From NCBI GenBank assembly GCA_044227925.1, contig JBGAVW010000007.1, forward strand, positions 1-64,000: a stretch of 64,000 bases of DNA. The letters are read 5' to 3'. Origin of the DNA: JADJLQ01 sp044227925. Lineage in GTDB: Bacteria > Bacteroidota > Bacteroidia > Chitinophagales > Saprospiraceae. The translations under genes were made by a program, and so were the position numbers. A model generated the notes under the pieces. That model had not been told where the DNA came from, ran no database searches, and was given only the letters and a program-made list of their open reading frames with translations. Positions 9,555 to 19,393 of this stretch are shown here, piece by piece (the stretch's first letter is position 1; every line of letters starts with the position of its first letter).

Positions 9555-10442
9555 ATGAAAAGAATAGAGTTTATTTTATTCAAATTGATAGTAGCCATAT
9601 CCTCCAGTTTGTCCACTCAAAACCTGCATAGGGTATCCGCCTTTTTCAAATTTGTATTGTTTACTGTGATCGGATACCGAAAGCGGGTGGTTTTAAATAA
9701 TATTAAGAATTCATTCCCTCATTTAACAGGAAAAGAAGTGAAGAATTTAGCAAACGACTATTTCCAAAATCTTTGTGATCTGATGATAGAGACTTTTGCA
9801 TCCTACAATTGGCCAGAATCAAAGCTGCGGCAAAAATTTAAATTTACTAATCCTGAAATATTGGAAAACTATGTAAAGGAAAAAAAACAATTAATAGGGG
9901 TAGCAGGTCACTTTGGCAATTTCGAAATCGGAGCCGTATCCATTCCGTCTCAACTACACCTAAACAGTTATGCAGTATACAGGCCAATTGCAAACCGATG
10001 GATTAACGATTATGTGGTAGCTAAACGAACAAGAACAGGGGTGAACATATTTGACAGTAAAAATTTACGAACTGAATTGGAAACTATGTCAAGTCCATGT
10101 ATACTGTTTTTATTAGCCGATCAAAGTCCAAGTAAAATAGAAAAAGCGTATTGGGTAAATTTCCTACATCAGGAAACAGCATTTACACATGGACCTACCG
10201 ATCTGGCTAAGTCTCTAGGCTGGCCGATAATTTATATTGATATCAAAACAATCAAAAGAGGCCAATATGAAGCTGAGATTTCTATAGCCATTGAAGATCC
10301 ATCAACGTGGGATGCCCAGGAAATTGCCCAGCTTCTTGCAAGCAAATATGAACAAACCATCAGAAACTCTCCCTCGGATTGGCTTTGGTCTCATAAAAGG
10401 TGGAAATGGAAAAGGGTAAATGGAAAACCAACCAGAATCTAA
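9555..10442 (+). CDS. Lipid A biosynthesis-type acyltransferase (LpxL/HtrB family)
   Basis: A 295-residue protein of the family that transfers acyl chains from acyl-ACP onto lipid A precursors or related membrane lipids at the inner membrane. The catalytic HX4E motif is seen as GHFGNFEIG at about residues 117-125. Further family blocks are LLADQSPSK and a C-terminal WLWSHKRWKWK. The N-terminal hydrophobic stretch (about 8-45) fits membrane attachment. Length matches the family (about 290-310). It is divergent from the asparaginase gene and is followed after 37 bases by the large outer-membrane protein gene. Whether it adds secondary chains to lipid A or another lipid cannot be told from sequence. 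Confidence 0.9.
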   Translation: MKRIEFILFKLIVAISSSLSTQNLHRVSAFFKFVLFTVIGYRKRVVLNNIKNSFPHLTGKEVKNLANDYFQNLCDLMIETFASYNWPESKLRQKFKFTNPEILENYVKEKKQLIGVAGHFGNFEIGAVSIPSQLHLNSYAVYRPIANRWINDYVVAKRTRTGVNIFDSKNLRTELETMSSPCILFLLADQSPSKIEKAYWVNFLHQETAFTHGPTDLAKSLGWPIIYIDIKTIKRGQYEAEISIAIEDPSTWDAQEIAQLLASKYEQTIRNSPSDWLWSHKRWKWKRVNGKPTRI

Positions 10443-10461
10443 TAAATACAAAAGAGTCGAG

Positions 10462-10469
10462 TAATTTTG
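10462..10469 (+). promoter_or_regulatory. Bacteroidota -7 promoter element
   Basis: TAATTTTG, a perfect TAnnTTTG, lies in the 37-base gap after the acyltransferase gene and ends 11 bases before the GTG start at 10480. The predicted leader is only about four bases. Confidence 0.35.
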
Positions 10470-10479
10470 AAGTTTTCAG

Positions 10480-13400
10480 GTGAGCAATAATCATTATTCA
10501 TTCAAGGCAGGCCTCTTTTTTTTTATATGTACACTAACACCCATATTTATTTATAGCCAGTTCAATCAAGCTGAAAAAAAACATACCCTAATTTTAAACG
10601 ACACCCTTACCATATACTCTGATTCTATGTATATTATACCTGAATCGGTGAAGCTACTTAACGGACAGGAATATATTCGTGTTGAAATAAAAGGTAAGTC
10701 TATTTATTTAAGAACCCAAACTGTAGGAATAGAAGCAACTATACTTTATACCATTTTAACTGGGAATCCTGATCTACTGATATCTGTATTAGAAAGTCAA
10801 CAAATCGAACAAATTAAAATTCAAGCTATTAAACCTCTATTGGGGCCAGCCGGCAATTCTTCTCAATTGAATGGTATGTTAAAAACAGATGAAGTGGAAT
10901 ATGCAGGAGCATTTGGAAGAGGATTGAGTTTTGGAAATAATCAAAACCTTGTATTGAACTCCACACTAAATATGCAGCTGAGCGGAAAACTGGGAGATGA
11001 TATTGAAATAAACGCAGCCATTTCAGATGAAAACCTACCTATACAATCGGACGGAAATACTCAACAATTAAATGAACTGGATAATGTATTTGTAGAAATA
11101 AAAAGAAAAAACAGGTCCATGCTGGCTGGTGATATCCAGGTAAAGCCGGATGAAACATACTTTCTGCGATACTTTAAAAAATATAAGGGCATACAGCTCT
11201 ACAGTAGTGATCAATTAAAAAACAAAGGGATCCTGACAACGAAGATGCAGGGCTCCGTAGCCAGAGGAAATTTTAAGCGGGAGACTATCGTGATACAAGA
11301 AGGAAATCAAGGGCCTTACAGGCTGACTGGTCAAAACAATGAGTTATTTATAATCGTTTTATCGGGTAGTGAAAAAGTATATCTGGATGGCCAATTGCTC
11401 ACCAGGGGATTGGAAAACGATTATGTCATTGACTATAACAGGTCAGAAGTTAGTTTTACTGCCCGACGCGTATTAAACCGCAATAGCCGTATAGTCGTAG
11501 AATTTGAATATTCCAATCAATCCTATTTTAAATCGGCATTTGCTTTACAGTCCAACTTTAGATCCAAACGTTGGACTGTGCAATGGAACAGTTACCAGGA
11601 ATCGGAAAACAAAACATCGACCAGTATTCAATCCCTGAGCGATGAAGACAAACACATATTGGCCAATGCTGGAGATCAAGTTCAAAATCTTACCCGATCC
11701 ACTATCAGATCAGCAGAAATAGAAACCGATAATATTTTATATATAATTAAAGATACAACCGTACAGAATAGACATTATCAAAATATTTTAGTTCTGGACC
11801 AGGCAAAACAATCCGGGTCGTATACGGCAGGTTTTACCTATGTAGGGAGTGGAAACGGGAATTATATAATTGAAAAAGAATTATTTACAAACGGCCGGGC
11901 TTACCGGTGGATCGCTCCTGATCAGAATACGAATTCCAAAAATGGGGATTACGAACCCTATATATCTCTTACCGCGCCTAAAAAACAAAGCATGCATTCG
12001 CTAAAAATTGAATATACACCCAGCGAAAATTTGTCTTCTCTCACTGAAATTGCACTGAGCAATACAGATTTAAACTTATACTCAACTAAAGACAAATCAA
12101 ATGACCTTGGATTAGCATGGAAACAATCTTTAAAATGGAACAAACAAATGGGTGGAATAAAATGGACAAATGAATTAAGTGGCGAAAGACAGTCTACCCA
12201 TTTCTCTGTTTTCGAACCTTTTAGAAATCCTGAATTCAACAGGGATTGGGCCATCGGTAATGCGTTGCCCAAAAATGGGGATGATATGTTTTTTACTCTG
12301 AAGACAGGCATTGAAAGTCGGCAGTTAAAAGGCGACTATTCACTCAGATATTATGATAAACAAGATAATTACCAGGGTCAAATGCATTCCTGGCAAACAA
12401 GCTATTATAATACATCCACCCAGATCCATTTTAGCGGATCAGATCTAAAAAACAGTCTGGGTAAAAATAATGGAAAGTTTTTCAGACCCAAATTGTCCAT
12501 TCAACAAAAGATAGGCAAATCGGAATCTCAAATACTAGGTATCTCCTACGAAAAAGAAAAAAATGAGCAACAGATTGAAAATGAAAATAAGCTGTTGCCT
12601 CAAAGTTTTTCATTTGATATTTTGAATGCTTTTGTGCAGGGAAATGCGTTAAAAAATGATCTTACCTATCAATTAAATTTTAGTACAAGGCAGGATTATA
12701 AAATCGACGGTGCGATATTCAGCAAACATTATACATCTACAGAATGGTCTGTTGCGAATCAATGGAAAATAAATAAAACTACCCATTGGAATGTAAGGCT
12801 TACAAACCGGATACTGGAATATAATCCAAATGCAATCACAAACAACGAAAAAAAAATAAGTACTTTGATTTGGCGACAATCTTTAGATGCCCGTACTTCA
12901 AATGAAGCCATCCGGTACAGGCAGACAATGGAGAGTGGCAATGGACAGGAACCGGCCACAGAGTATACGTATATCAAAGTCAATAAAGGTGCCGGTTATT
13001 ATACCTGGATAGATATAAATAAAGATTCTACGATTCAGGTATCGGAATTTAGTATAGCCCCATTTGCAGATCAGGGAGAGTACCTTCGGTATGCCATCAC
13101 CGGTAATGAATTTATACTTTCTAAGAATTATACTTTTTTGCAGGATGTTGAAATGAATGGAATGAAATGGAGAAAGCCTGACCAAAAAATAAAGTGGTAT
13201 CATAAACTTTCCTTTCTTTCCAATATTAATATGAACTGGAAATCACAGGCAGTCAATGCCATTTCATTACCATTTTCAATTAATGACAGGAATCTACTTT
13301 CACTTCAAGGTCAAATTCGAAATCAACTGTATATAAACCGAGGAGGTAAATATTTAGAGATTCAGTTAGGGCAATTTCTGACCAATACGAAATGGAGGTT

Positions 13401-13944
13401 AACGACCGGGGCGGAAATACGCATACAAAACGAAAATTTTATCAGATCCAGACATAGGTTAAACCGCTATTTTAATGCAGAAAATTATGTAGCCATCCAG
13501 TATCAAAAAAACGAGGCTGAATTTTTTAAAGAAAAAAACCTCAACGTAAAAAATATGATTATAGAACCCACCCTAAATTACCAATACAAGCAAATATTAA
13601 GACTATCAACAGCTTACCGGTTCACTAATGGAGAAGAAATAATCGCCTCAATCCAAACCAATGTGCATGAATTGAGAATGGAGGCAACGGCACAGCCGGC
13701 TACCAAATGGAGTTTCAGATCCTCCTGCTCTCAAATTTGGGCTTCTACCACAGGAAATATCTCTCCATGGAACGAATTCAATTTATTGCATGGACTGCGA
13801 TCAGGAGGCAATACCTTAATTAGTGTGCAGATAGATAGAGTGCTTAATAATAATACCATAATCAGATTTGGCTACAATGGTAGGAAAAGCCAGGGAACTA
13901 AATATATACAGAGTGGTAATGCTCAGGTGATAGCCAGTTTTTGA
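10480..13944 (+). CDS. Large outer-membrane beta-barrel-like surface protein
   Basis: An 1154-residue protein starting at GTG. Residues about 8-27 form a signal sequence (AGLFFFICTLTPIFIYS). The N-terminal 350 residues carry conserved phrases I associate with a widespread large Bacteroidota outer-membrane family: GRGLSFGNNQNLVLN, LSGKLGDDIEINAAISDENL, EGNQGPYRLTGQNNE and GSEKVYLDGQLL. The rest alternates short polar and aromatic strands, as expected for a barrel. A calcium-binding-like DINKDSTIQVSEF lies near residue 846. No T9SS tail is seen; the C-terminus ends in a strand-like NAQVIASF, consistent with outer-membrane insertion. The metalloprotease gene follows 49 bases downstream. It resembles parts of SprA-type proteins in style, but orthology is not claimed. 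Confidence 0.72.
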   Translation: MSNNHYSFKAGLFFFICTLTPIFIYSQFNQAEKKHTLILNDTLTIYSDSMYIIPESVKLLNGQEYIRVEIKGKSIYLRTQTVGIEATILYTILTGNPDLLISVLESQQIEQIKIQAIKPLLGPAGNSSQLNGMLKTDEVEYAGAFGRGLSFGNNQNLVLNSTLNMQLSGKLGDDIEINAAISDENLPIQSDGNTQQLNELDNVFVEIKRKNRSMLAGDIQVKPDETYFLRYFKKYKGIQLYSSDQLKNKGILTTKMQGSVARGNFKRETIVIQEGNQGPYRLTGQNNELFIIVLSGSEKVYLDGQLLTRGLENDYVIDYNRSEVSFTARRVLNRNSRIVVEFEYSNQSYFKSAFALQSNFRSKRWTVQWNSYQESENKTSTSIQSLSDEDKHILANAGDQVQNLTRSTIRSAEIETDNILYIIKDTTVQNRHYQNILVLDQAKQSGSYTAGFTYVGSGNGNYIIEKELFTNGRAYRWIAPDQNTNSKNGDYEPYISLTAPKKQSMHSLKIEYTPSENLSSLTEIALSNTDLNLYSTKDKSNDLGLAWKQSLKWNKQMGGIKWTNELSGERQSTHFSVFEPFRNPEFNRDWAIGNALPKNGDDMFFTLKTGIESRQLKGDYSLRYYDKQDNYQGQMHSWQTSYYNTSTQIHFSGSDLKNSLGKNNGKFFRPKLSIQQKIGKSESQILGISYEKEKNEQQIENENKLLPQSFSFDILNAFVQGNALKNDLTYQLNFSTRQDYKIDGAIFSKHYTSTEWSVANQWKINKTTHWNVRLTNRILEYNPNAITNNEKKISTLIWRQSLDARTSNEAIRYRQTMESGNGQEPATEYTYIKVNKGAGYYTWIDINKDSTIQVSEFSIAPFADQGEYLRYAITGNEFILSKNYTFLQDVEMNGMKWRKPDQKIKWYHKLSFLSNINMNWKSQAVNAISLPFSINDRNLLSLQGQIRNQLYINRGGKYLEIQLGQFLTNTKWRLTTGAEIRIQNENFIRSRHRLNRYFNAENYVAIQYQKNEAEFFKEKNLNVKNMIIEPTLNYQYKQILRLSTAYRFTNGEEIIASIQTNVHELRMEATAQPATKWSFRSSCSQIWASTTGNISPWNEFNLLHGLRSGGNTLISVQIDRVLNNNTIIRFGYNGRKSQGTKYIQSGNAQVIASF

Positions 13945-13969
13945 TGTTGCTATATTAAGATTAACTTTG
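13941..13969 (+). promoter_or_regulatory. Complete Bacteroidota promoter (TTG, 18 bases, TAACTTTG)
   Basis: A TTG at 13941-13943 is followed after exactly 18 bases by TAACTTTG at 13962-13969, both matching the -33/-7 pattern. The TTG overlaps the stop codon of the preceding outer-membrane protein gene. Transcription would start near 13976, giving an 18-base leader to the ATG at 13994. It also argues against the in-frame TTG start at 13967, which lies inside the element. Confidence 0.55.
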
Positions 13970-13993
13970 AAGGGATTCTCATACTTTTCTCTC

Positions 13994-16900
13994 ATGAATA
14001 TAAACTTTAAATTGTTTTTATTGTTATTTGTTTGCATTCAACAGAATATTGCTCAAAATCCGCTGAATCCATTCTTGCCATTAATGAAGAATGAATATCA
14101 TTTGGATTCAGAGACTATGAAAAAAGCTATAGAGGAACATACCCCCATTTGGTTGCCCGGTGAGGATAAGCCAGTACTTTTTATTTCAAGGTCAAATTTT
14201 GAAGAGGGACTGGCTAAAAAATATCCTGAAATAAAATCGTATAGAAGTAAAAGTTACCCTATTATCTATATGGATTATTTTGAAAATGAATTTACCTTTT
14301 TCAAACTCGATGAGCATGGAGCAACGCATATTATATGTAAGGACAAAACGGACAACAGATATACCATTATCAGACCCGGAGACCACGAAAATATTCATCC
14401 CAAAGATATAAAATTTGATTGCGGCACCACAGAACACCACGAAGCCAAAGTGCAGCTTACCGGTATCAAACGTGAGAAGGAAGCGGAAACCATACAGTTA
14501 AAAACATATCGCATTGCAATAGCTCTTACCGGAGAATTTTCCAGAACGATAGGAGTAAGAAAAGATTTGATTCTCTCCGGACTAAATAATCATCTCACCA
14601 GAATCAATGCGGTATACCATCGTGAAAACTCTATTGAATTCAGACTGGTTGAAAAAAATGATACTATTCTCTTTCTTGATGGGCAGACTGATCCCTACAC
14701 CAATGGAAATGCAAGCGCTCTGATGACAGCCAACCCCGCTGTACTAAACGATTACATCGGCATTGCCAACTATGATATCGGTCACGTATTTGGAACCAAT
14801 ACAGGAGGAGTCGCACAGCTGTCCAGCGTCTGTACGGCCAATAAAGGGGCGGGGTCAAGTAGCACATTTGGGGTGTATTCAGGAATTAATTTTTATTTTA
14901 TTGCTTGTCATGAAATAGGGCATCAATTTTCTGCAGAACATACCTTTAACCTGTGTGATAATACCAATGAAACAGCTTCCAGTGCTTTTGAACCTGGCAG
15001 TGGAAGTACTATAATGAGCTATGCAGGTGCCAGTCAGTGTGGAACGAATTATGTACAAGATATGATGGATCCCTATTTTCACGCCAACTCCCTGCGTCAG
15101 ATTAAATCGTATTCGCGTCAAAGCACTGGCAGCTTTTGTGGCACCTCCAGTCTAATTCAAAACAAAACTCCGGATGTAACCATAGTATCACCATCCAATC
15201 TGACCATACCTATCCAAACTCCTTTTGAACTAGAAGGAAAAGGTACAGATGACAGGCAAAGTCAATTGGCTTATACCTGGGAGCAGATGGATCTTGGAAT
15301 AAAAAGTGCACTTGGAAATCCGGTTGGTACAGCTCCATTATTTCGTTCATTGACACCCAACTTAAATACCATTCGGAGTTTTCCAAGCCTGCAGTCGGTA
15401 TTGGACAACACTAAAGATAAAAATGAGGTATTACCAACGATAACTCGACCAATGAATTTCCGATTTACAGCCAGAGACTATGATACTCTTGGTGGCGGTT
15501 TTGCCTTTGCAGACTACTCCTTGCTGGTAAATCAAAGTTCGGGACCATTCAGTATTACTAATTATAATACCAGAGATACTGTATTCAAAAATGATTTTAT
15601 TAAGATTGAATGGTCTGTTGCAAACACTGATCAATCACCGGTCAATTGCAAATCAGTCGATATATATTGGTCAAATGATGGAGGAATAAATTTTAAATTA
15701 ATACAGGGCAACACTAACAATGACGGAGAGGAATGGATCGTAGTGCCAAATGAACCAACGAATATTGGAAGAATAAAAATTAAAGCAACTAATTCGGTAT
15801 TTTTTGATATCAATAACGCCAACATCACGGTTTTAAATTCTATCAATACTACATTGTCGATAGCCCCATTTCCGGCATCCATTAAAATATGTGAAGGCCA
15901 GACGGGACATGTGACTTTAAAGTCAGCTATGTCTGCTTCTTCAGATACCTTATTTATAATGAGCGATAATATTGAAAACAGTTACAAGGTGACCCTGTCC
16001 AAAAAATTCCTTACTCCGCAAGATTCTTTACAAGTCACCATCCAAAATTTTGCCAAATCGGGTAATTTGATCTACTCCATTAATTTGATTGGGATAAACA
16101 GCAGAACTAAGGATACCATTAAAATAAAAATTGTAGATGAATCTCTTTCTTCCAATATCGAGAAAATCTCACCGGCTTTTGGTGAAAACCAGGCACCTGT
16201 GCGACCAGCATTCAAATGGATTGCTCCACGAACAGGCACCAATGATTTTATTTTGGAATTATCAGAACAATCTACCTTTAGCACACTTGCCTGGTTTAAA
16301 ATAGTGACTAAGACAGATACTCTGGCAATACCTGACACCGATCTGAAAACCAATACTGTTTATTTTTGGCGCATCCGGAACCTGGGAGGTTGTGAACTTA
16401 ATATAGCAACCCTTTCTACATTTCATACACAATCTTTAGTATGCAAAAATTACGCTGCTGCAGATTTGCCCAAGTTTATTTCGGCCACCGGCACCCCAAA
16501 AATCAATTCAATTATAGATGTTCCGGATGATTTTCCATTACAGTTGATTACAATTCCTATTTTAAGAGGCAGTCATGATTTTATCGGTGATTTATCATTA
16601 AACCTCAAAGCTCCGTCAGGCGATTCAATAAAGTTATGGTCAAATGAATGTAATAACCTCAGTAATTTTCATCTGAGCCTGGATGACCAGGCCGCTGTGG
16701 GAATCATGTGCCCTCTTACAGACAGAAAACCACATCAACCGTTCCAAAAATTGGCCACATTAAACTCATCTAATAGCAAAGGTCAGTGGATACTGTCGAT
16801 TCAGGATAACAAAAGTGGTTCAGGTGGCAGCTTGGATGAGTGGACATTGCAATTATGCGGAGCGGCAACTCAAAACAATCCTAATCCCAGAGTACAACCG

Positions 16901-17488
16901 GCAATCACACAATTTGAAAACAGAAAAGAGACCATCACAGGTGCAAATTTGGAGTACCTGGATAATGATTCTAATCCTGGACAACTCAAATACGCTCTTC
17001 TCGATAAACCCGGAATAGGTGTGTTTATCCTTAATGGGAAAGATACCCTCGACCTTGGGTCCACCTTTACGCAGGAAGATATAAATACTGGAAAATTGTC
17101 ATTTTATTCATTCTTTGTCAAAGCAGACACGATTGAAAATATACGAATAGTGATTGTCGATGAAAAAAACAATTGGTCCGGAGTACAAACTTTAAATATC
17201 AAGGTGCTCAATGACAATACAATACCTGCAAAAGACATTTTTAAGCTAGATGGAGTACGTTTGTTTCCAAATCCTTTCGAAGATTATATTACGGTTGAGT
17301 CTGGAAATACCACACTTGCTCTTATCGAAATATTCACTATCAATGGTAAGCTGTTATTACAATCATCAAGGTCAGCTAACCAGGTAAAAATCAATACGGA
17401 CCTCCTACCTCCGGGAATGTATCTCATAAAAGTATGGGATCAAAGTAAAAAAAGGATCAGGGTATTCAAGGCAATCAAACAGGAATAA
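13994..17488 (+). CDS. Secreted reprolysin-like zinc metalloprotease with P-domain and T9SS tail
   Basis: A secreted endopeptidase of 1164 residues. The signal peptide lies at about 1-21 (FKLFLLLFVCIQQNIAQ). A propeptide region is followed by the catalytic domain with the zinc motif HEIGHQFSAEH starting at His306, and a Met-turn IMSYAG about 45 residues later. Further on are Ig-like modules, a proprotein-convertase P-domain at about 835-955 (GSHDFIGDLSLNLKAPSGD, then GSGGSLDEWTLQLCG), a cadherin/CSPG-like repeat at about 970-1075, and a T9SS type A tail starting VRLFPNPFEDYI. An in-frame TTG at 13967 lies inside the promoter, so the ATG is preferred. It likely acts outside the cell on proteins; the substrate is unknown. 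Confidence 0.92.
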   Translation: MNINFKLFLLLFVCIQQNIAQNPLNPFLPLMKNEYHLDSETMKKAIEEHTPIWLPGEDKPVLFISRSNFEEGLAKKYPEIKSYRSKSYPIIYMDYFENEFTFFKLDEHGATHIICKDKTDNRYTIIRPGDHENIHPKDIKFDCGTTEHHEAKVQLTGIKREKEAETIQLKTYRIAIALTGEFSRTIGVRKDLILSGLNNHLTRINAVYHRENSIEFRLVEKNDTILFLDGQTDPYTNGNASALMTANPAVLNDYIGIANYDIGHVFGTNTGGVAQLSSVCTANKGAGSSSTFGVYSGINFYFIACHEIGHQFSAEHTFNLCDNTNETASSAFEPGSGSTIMSYAGASQCGTNYVQDMMDPYFHANSLRQIKSYSRQSTGSFCGTSSLIQNKTPDVTIVSPSNLTIPIQTPFELEGKGTDDRQSQLAYTWEQMDLGIKSALGNPVGTAPLFRSLTPNLNTIRSFPSLQSVLDNTKDKNEVLPTITRPMNFRFTARDYDTLGGGFAFADYSLLVNQSSGPFSITNYNTRDTVFKNDFIKIEWSVANTDQSPVNCKSVDIYWSNDGGINFKLIQGNTNNDGEEWIVVPNEPTNIGRIKIKATNSVFFDINNANITVLNSINTTLSIAPFPASIKICEGQTGHVTLKSAMSASSDTLFIMSDNIENSYKVTLSKKFLTPQDSLQVTIQNFAKSGNLIYSINLIGINSRTKDTIKIKIVDESLSSNIEKISPAFGENQAPVRPAFKWIAPRTGTNDFILELSEQSTFSTLAWFKIVTKTDTLAIPDTDLKTNTVYFWRIRNLGGCELNIATLSTFHTQSLVCKNYAAADLPKFISATGTPKINSIIDVPDDFPLQLITIPILRGSHDFIGDLSLNLKAPSGDSIKLWSNECNNLSNFHLSLDDQAAVGIMCPLTDRKPHQPFQKLATLNSSNSKGQWILSIQDNKSGSGGSLDEWTLQLCGAATQNNPNPRVQPAITQFENRKETITGANLEYLDNDSNPGQLKYALLDKPGIGVFILNGKDTLDLGSTFTQEDINTGKLSFYSFFVKADTIENIRIVIVDEKNNWSGVQTLNIKVLNDNTIPAKDIFKLDGVRLFPNPFEDYITVESGNTTLALIEIFTINGKLLLQSSRSANQVKINTDLLPPGMYLIKVWDQSKKRIRVFKAIKQE

Positions 17489-17555
17489 GACGGAATAATC
17501 TGGTCAGATTTTGATTTTAAACCAATAAAAATCAATCTATTAAATATTTACTTTT

Positions 17556-17563
17556 TATTTTTG
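17556..17563 (+). promoter_or_regulatory. Bacteroidota -7 promoter element
   Basis: TATTTTTG followed by GCC matches TAnnTTTG and lies 18 bases ahead of the GTG start of the PASTA gene, implying a leader of about 12 bases. No TTG sits at the upstream position. Confidence 0.42.
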
Positions 17564-17581
17564 CCTTCTTTATAATAAAAA

Positions 17582-18394
17582 GTGGATACTAAGCTTCCTG
17601 TTTACAAAGACCCTTTCGTATGGCGCAATATATTCGCCATGGGAATCTTTTTGGTCTCCTTATTATTGATAACCTCTTGGTGGTTAAAATGTTATACCAG
17701 ACACGGACAAAGTCTTGAATTACCGGATTTCGTTGGAAAGTCAATGGACGAAGCAGAAAAAATAGCTCGTAAACATGATTTTGAGCTGGTTAAAATGGAC
17801 TCCTTGTTTGAGGTGGACAAGCCGGGATCGATCATATTACAACAAAGCCCGCCAGTAGGATCATTAGTAAAAGAAAAAAGAAAGATATACCTGGTGGTAT
17901 CAAAGCATAATGCAGATCTGTTATCCCTATCTTCCCTGCCTAAACTATATGGACAAAGTTTCGAAGTAAAAAAAGATGAGTTAGACCGGGGATTTTCAAT
18001 AAAAAGTAATGTAGTCGGTTATGTATATGATGCTGGCCCTACAGATTATATCATGGGTGCTATATTTAATGGCGACACAATACTCACCTCTGAATTTGAA
18101 AAATCCGATTTTAAACTACCCAAAGGAGGTACTATAAACTTTATACTTTCAACCGATACCGGGGCTGACCTCCCGGTGCCCAATGTCACCTGTATGACCT
18201 ATGCAGCAGCCAGTTTCTTACTTACCAGTCTGGGCTTGATCATGGATGAAGTAGAAGAAGATGTAATCAATGATAAAAACACAAGTTGGGTCACCCACCA
18301 GGAACCACTGTACGATGATGTAACCCGAATAAAGAGTGGCGATACGGTCATCGTATTTTTAAACACGAAAAAGCCAGTTTCTTGTCCAAACTAA
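17582..18394 (+). CDS. Membrane-anchored PASTA-domain protein
   Basis: A 270-residue protein with a GTG start. It has a short cytoplasmic N-terminus, one membrane segment at about residues 14-31 (NIFAMGIFLVSLLLITSW) and an external part with PASTA repeats. The first repeat is clear at about 40-105 (LPDFVGKSMDEAEKIARKHD, then SIILQQSPPVGSLVKEKRKI). A diverged middle repeat follows, then a C-terminal one (VPNVTCMTYAAASFLLTSLG). PASTA domains bind peptidoglycan fragments in kinases and PBPs, but no kinase or transpeptidase domain is present here, as is usual for stand-alone Bacteroidota versions. The rhodanese gene follows 10 bases downstream and is probably co-transcribed. A role in sensing or binding the cell wall is inferred. 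Confidence 0.85.
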   Translation: MDTKLPVYKDPFVWRNIFAMGIFLVSLLLITSWWLKCYTRHGQSLELPDFVGKSMDEAEKIARKHDFELVKMDSLFEVDKPGSIILQQSPPVGSLVKEKRKIYLVVSKHNADLLSLSSLPKLYGQSFEVKKDELDRGFSIKSNVVGYVYDAGPTDYIMGAIFNGDTILTSEFEKSDFKLPKGGTINFILSTDTGADLPVPNVTCMTYAAASFLLTSLGLIMDEVEEDVINDKNTSWVTHQEPLYDDVTRIKSGDTVIVFLNTKKPVSCPN

Positions 18395-18404
18395 AAACTC
18401 ATTA

Positions 18405-18716
18405 ATGGATATTTCAGTAGAAGAATTAAAAAGTAAAATGTCTTTAAAAGAAGATTTTATTTTTATAGATGTGAGAGAACCTTGGGAATATTCAGAGTTT
18501 AACCTGGGCGCCCAACTAATCCCATTGGGAAACTTAATGCAATCACTACCCGATCTTCCCGCCGACAAAGCACAAGAAATAATAGTGCATTGCAGATCTG
18601 GACAGCGATCAGGAATGGCTAAATCCATACTGCAGCAGATGGGGTACACTAATGTGCGGAATTTACTTGGTGGAGTTATGGATTGGCAGAGCAAATATGG
18701 CTCAGAAAAAATTTAA
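18405..18716 (+). CDS. Rhodanese-like domain protein
   Basis: A single-domain rhodanese of 103 residues without a signal peptide, so cytoplasmic. The active-site loop CRSGQRSG carries the catalytic cysteine at about residue 63, and FIDVREPWEY is the usual N-terminal block. Such proteins bind sulfur as a persulfide and pass it on, but the partner is unknown. It follows the PASTA gene by 10 bases. Its end overlaps the convergent dCTP deaminase gene by four bases. Confidence 0.92.
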   Translation: MDISVEELKSKMSLKEDFIFIDVREPWEYSEFNLGAQLIPLGNLMQSLPDLPADKAQEIIVHCRSGQRSGMAKSILQQMGYTNVRNLLGGVMDWQSKYGSEKI

Positions 18717-19249
18717 AACTTATTTTTCCACATCATCGACTCCACTGGTCGGGGATTTTTACCATTATACTTGGCATCCGATTTTTTATTGTAAAGACGC
18801 TGAATATCTCCTTCTACCATAAAATAGATTAATTGGCCGATGGGCATTCCGTGATAAATCCTTACAGGCTGTACACAAGATAGCTCCAGAGTCCAATAAT
18901 TGCAAAATCCTACATCGCCTTTACCAGCGGTGGCATGAATATCAATCCCTAATCTACCTATACTTGATTTCCCTTCCAGAAAGGGCACAGCATTATGAGT
19001 TTCTGTGTATTCTTCAGTGATGCCAAGATATAATGTACCAGGTTCCATCAGAAATCCTTCCGGTCCGATTTCAAATTCTTCTACTTGATTGTGTTTTTTC
19101 GCATCCAGAGTACGGTCTTTGTATGTGGAAAGAAATTTTCCCAGATGCACATCATAACTGTTGGTGCCAAGACATTCAATTTTAAATGGATCGATCACAA
19201 TCAATTTTTGATCTATGGCCTCCAAAATCTTTTTATCAGATAAAATCAT
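18713..19249 (-). CDS. dcd: dCTP deaminase
   Basis: A 178-residue enzyme that converts dCTP to dUTP (and ammonia), feeding dTMP synthesis; cytoplasmic homotrimer. Family blocks visible are TNSYDVHLGKFL, EPGTLYLGITEEY, LEGKSSIGRLGIDIHATAG and MPIGQLIYFMVEG. The catalytic glutamate lies in the block TLELSCVQP. The SSIGRLG nucleotide-binding segment is intact and the length fits the family. Whether it also has dUTPase activity, as some archaeal and mycobacterial members do, cannot be decided. A clear promoter element lies 23 bases upstream. Confidence 0.95.
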   Translation of the reverse strand: MILSDKKILEAIDQKLIVIDPFKIECLGTNSYDVHLGKFLSTYKDRTLDAKKHNQVEEFEIGPEGFLMEPGTLYLGITEEYTETHNAVPFLEGKSSIGRLGIDIHATAGKGDVGFCNYWTLELSCVQPVRIYHGMPIGQLIYFMVEGDIQRLYNKKSDAKYNGKNPRPVESMMWKNKF

Positions 19250-19271
19250 GTACAGTTTTAAAAATGGAGTG

Positions 19272-19279
19272 CAAAAATA
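19272..19279 (-). promoter_or_regulatory. Bacteroidota -7 promoter element for dcd
   Basis: The minus strand reads TATTTTTGCAC, matching TAnnTTTG, with an implied leader of about 16 bases to the ATG at 19249. Confidence 0.45.
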
Positions 19280-19393
19280 GCTTAAACCGGCACTATAGGA
19301 TTAAAAATTTATTAACTATTAATATGAAGAAAAATAAGAGCTAGAAGGATTTCCGAAAAACAGTGATATATATACTTATTTTTACAGTAATAA

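Noticed and set aside
13967..13993. Upstream TTG start for the metalloprotease
   Set aside because: It lies inside the TAACTTTG promoter element and gives a poor signal peptide; the ATG at 13994 is better.
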